Shown here piece after piece: positions 62,640-64,000 of a stretch of 64,000 nucleotides of DNA (its first letter is position 1; each line of letters opens with the position of its first letter). The stretch is from Amoebidium appalachense (Eukaryota > Ichthyosporea). The notes under the pieces were generated by a model, which was not told where the DNA came from, did no database searches, and saw nothing but the letters and a program-made list of their open reading frames with translations. The position numbers and the translations under genes were made by a program. The stretch covers positions 7,874,001 through 7,938,000 of the forward strand of contig CAVNZM010000011.1 of assembly GCA_963693365.1 (NCBI GenBank), read 5' to 3'.

Positions 62640-64000
62640 ATGGCCAAAACATTAGACCCAATAGAGTCACTTTATTCTGGAGCTCGTGTCTGTTGTTTTG
62701 CATACATATTTGACGGGGTTCAGGGGGAAGATTTCACAGATGACACCACACGTTGGTCTTACAAGAAGTTCGGCCTGAGTTGGGACACACAAATACTGGT
62801 TGGCACAGTAGTGAAACGATGCAAGACAAACGAAGGCAGTGAATGGAAAGTAAAGTTTGATTTTGACGGTACCACAGAAGTAGTTCTGCGCCATCAGCTA
62901 ACTTTAATAGATGAAGAAGACAGTGAACACACAAGTAGCGAGCTAGAGAGTGATAGTGACGAAGATCCAGATGGAGACATCCAACAAGTAGAGATTCCTG
63001 TCACAGACAGTGAGAATGAAGATGAGATAGAACTTGTAGATGAACAAGTAGAGTTACCTACCCCCACCGACCCCACGTGCACCTTGCAATGGACCATTCC
63101 AGATGAGCAAGTACTTGACAAAAGAACAGGCCCACGCAGAAAACCAACCATTCCACTAGCACTAAACAAGCGCAAGAGTGTTCTGTGTTTGTTTGAACAC
63201 TTCATGCCTATGGAGTATCTCTTCACAGCAGTCATTCCACTCACAAACGAAGTAGGTCGTGCACGTTACAAAAATTGGGTTGACTTAACCCCGGGTGAGC
63301 TACTTAGGTGGTTGGGTATGTGGATTTACATGGCTGGAACATTCGAACCCGGCTCGAGATCGAACTACTGGACGTCGGCAGCAGAGAACCCAAGCCACAT
63401 ATTTCCCGTACACGACTTTGCCCGCTTCATGACCGAACACCGGTTCGAAAACATCCGTGCCTGCTTTACCGTCACCGACATCACTCAATATCCGGAGGAT
63501 GATCCACTGAAAGACACACGCGGTTTCATGGAAGCACTGCAGAGTCGGTGCCGTTGCTCTATCGAGCCCGGGGATGAATTATGCGAAGACGAGGCCATCT
63601 TTGCCAGCTATCATTGCAACCTTCCGTGCCAAATCTATATAAAACGAAAACCCCACCCTCTCGGTCAAGAAATAAAAACTCTACACGACTGTGTAACCAA
63701 CATACTCATTAACTTCGAAATGAACGAGGGGAAGCTTAGGATGGCAAGCAAACCGTACCGACAGTTGGGAGCTGGAACAGGCACCACCTTGCGTCTTCTA
63801 ACCCCAAGGGCCAACCCCACCCACCGTAACCCCAGAACGATCGTCGGAGACAGCTGGTTTGGGTCAGTAACCGGGACAAGGGAAGTGTACAAAATCGGAT
63901 TCTACGCACTTTTCAATGTCAAAACCGCAACCAGAGACTTTCCCCTCAACATGTTGGACCTTCTATGTGAGGAAGGACGTGGTGTATGGTCGGAGGCAGT
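62640..64000 (+). CDS. PiggyBac-type transposase, N-terminal and central part, open to window edge
   Basis: ATG 62640 (MAKTLDPIES) opens 453 codons with no stop to base 64000. Residues 39-90 resemble a small Tudor/PWWP-like beta module (YKKFGLSWDTQILVGTVVKR, then WKVKFDFDG); residues 91-139 are highly acidic; the transposase domain begins near 170. Its signature pieces are FEHFMPMEYLFTAVIPLTNE, FARFMTEHRFENIRACF, the first catalytic Asp in LCEDEAIFASYH (Asp317) and the second in TIVGDSWFGS (Asp404). Family members cut and paste at TTAA; the third catalytic Asp and the C-terminal Cys-rich domain would lie beyond the window. The frame looks undamaged, in contrast to everything else here. A domesticated derivative is also possible. 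Confidence 0.82.
   Translation, partial: MAKTLDPIESLYSGARVCCFAYIFDGVQGEDFTDDTTRWSYKKFGLSWDTQILVGTVVKRCKTNEGSEWKVKFDFDGTTEVVLRHQLTLIDEEDSEHTSSELESDSDEDPDGDIQQVEIPVTDSENEDEIELVDEQVELPTPTDPTCTLQWTIPDEQVLDKRTGPRRKPTIPLALNKRKSVLCLFEHFMPMEYLFTAVIPLTNEVGRARYKNWVDLTPGELLRWLGMWIYMAGTFEPGSRSNYWTSAAENPSHIFPVHDFARFMTEHRFENIRACFTVTDITQYPEDDPLKDTRGFMEALQSRCRCSIEPGDELCEDEAIFASYHCNLPCQIYIKRKPHPLGQEIKTLHDCVTNILINFEMNEGKLRMASKPYRQLGAGTGTTLRLLTPRANPTHRNPRTIVGDSWFGSVTGTREVYKIGFYALFNVKTATRDFPLNMLDLLCEEGRGVWSEA

Overview
This is a repeat-dominated stretch of a eukaryotic nuclear genome. I recognise no host gene with confidence and no RNA gene. The evidence for a eukaryote is a degenerating family of tyrosine-recombinase (YR) retrotransposons, a Tc1/mariner-type DNA transposon, a PiggyBac-type transposase, three arrays of a ~183-bp satellite with higher-order organisation, and long (CA)n, (AT)n, poly-C and poly-G tracts. 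The sequence does not fix the taxon. An animal is plausible because Ngaro-like, mariner and PiggyBac elements often co-occur there, but fungi, algae or other protists are not excluded.

Main family: a Ngaro-like (DIRS order) retrotransposon. The best copy is 15018-20594 (+). Its layout is A1 (504 bp), ORF1 (Gag-like, 351 aa), ORF2 (reverse transcriptase plus RNase H, 684 aa), ORF3 (tyrosine recombinase, about 311 aa, overlapping ORF2 by 26 nt), B1 (96 bp), A2 (504 bp), a 91-bp linker and B2. This is the split-direct-repeat plan A1-ORFs-B1-A2-B2. At least a dozen copies or fragments, which I label A to L, lie in both orientations: minus at 1-1164; plus at 3503-7250, 14715-20594, 27429-31759 and 33221-36300; minus at 36301-46371; plus at 46378-51970; minus at 51971-53382. 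Several neighbours share one A repeat head to tail. Two sequence subfamilies are visible.

A Tc1/mariner-like element is split in two. The N-terminal half of its transposase lies on the minus strand at 1165-2633 and the C-terminal half on the plus strand at 31760-32546. Each half abuts the opposite terminus of a YR retrotransposon, and the two halves rejoin in frame. The outer ends carry matching 54-bp inverted repeats and a shared TA inside YR-element sequence. The simplest history is three nested steps: mariner into YR copy, YR copy into mariner, then an inversion between YR copies (or an assembly error of the same shape).

A complex block containing hairpins, microsatellites, homopolymers and the satellite array occurs three times: 7251-14714, 20595-27428 and 56079-61808. 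The first two continue into the same truncated retrotransposon junction, so they are duplicates of one segment. The third lies between otherwise single-copy sequence (53383-56078) and the right flank.

The right end (61809-64000) holds poly-C tracts, one unrecognised open frame and a PiggyBac-like transposase that is open to the window edge.
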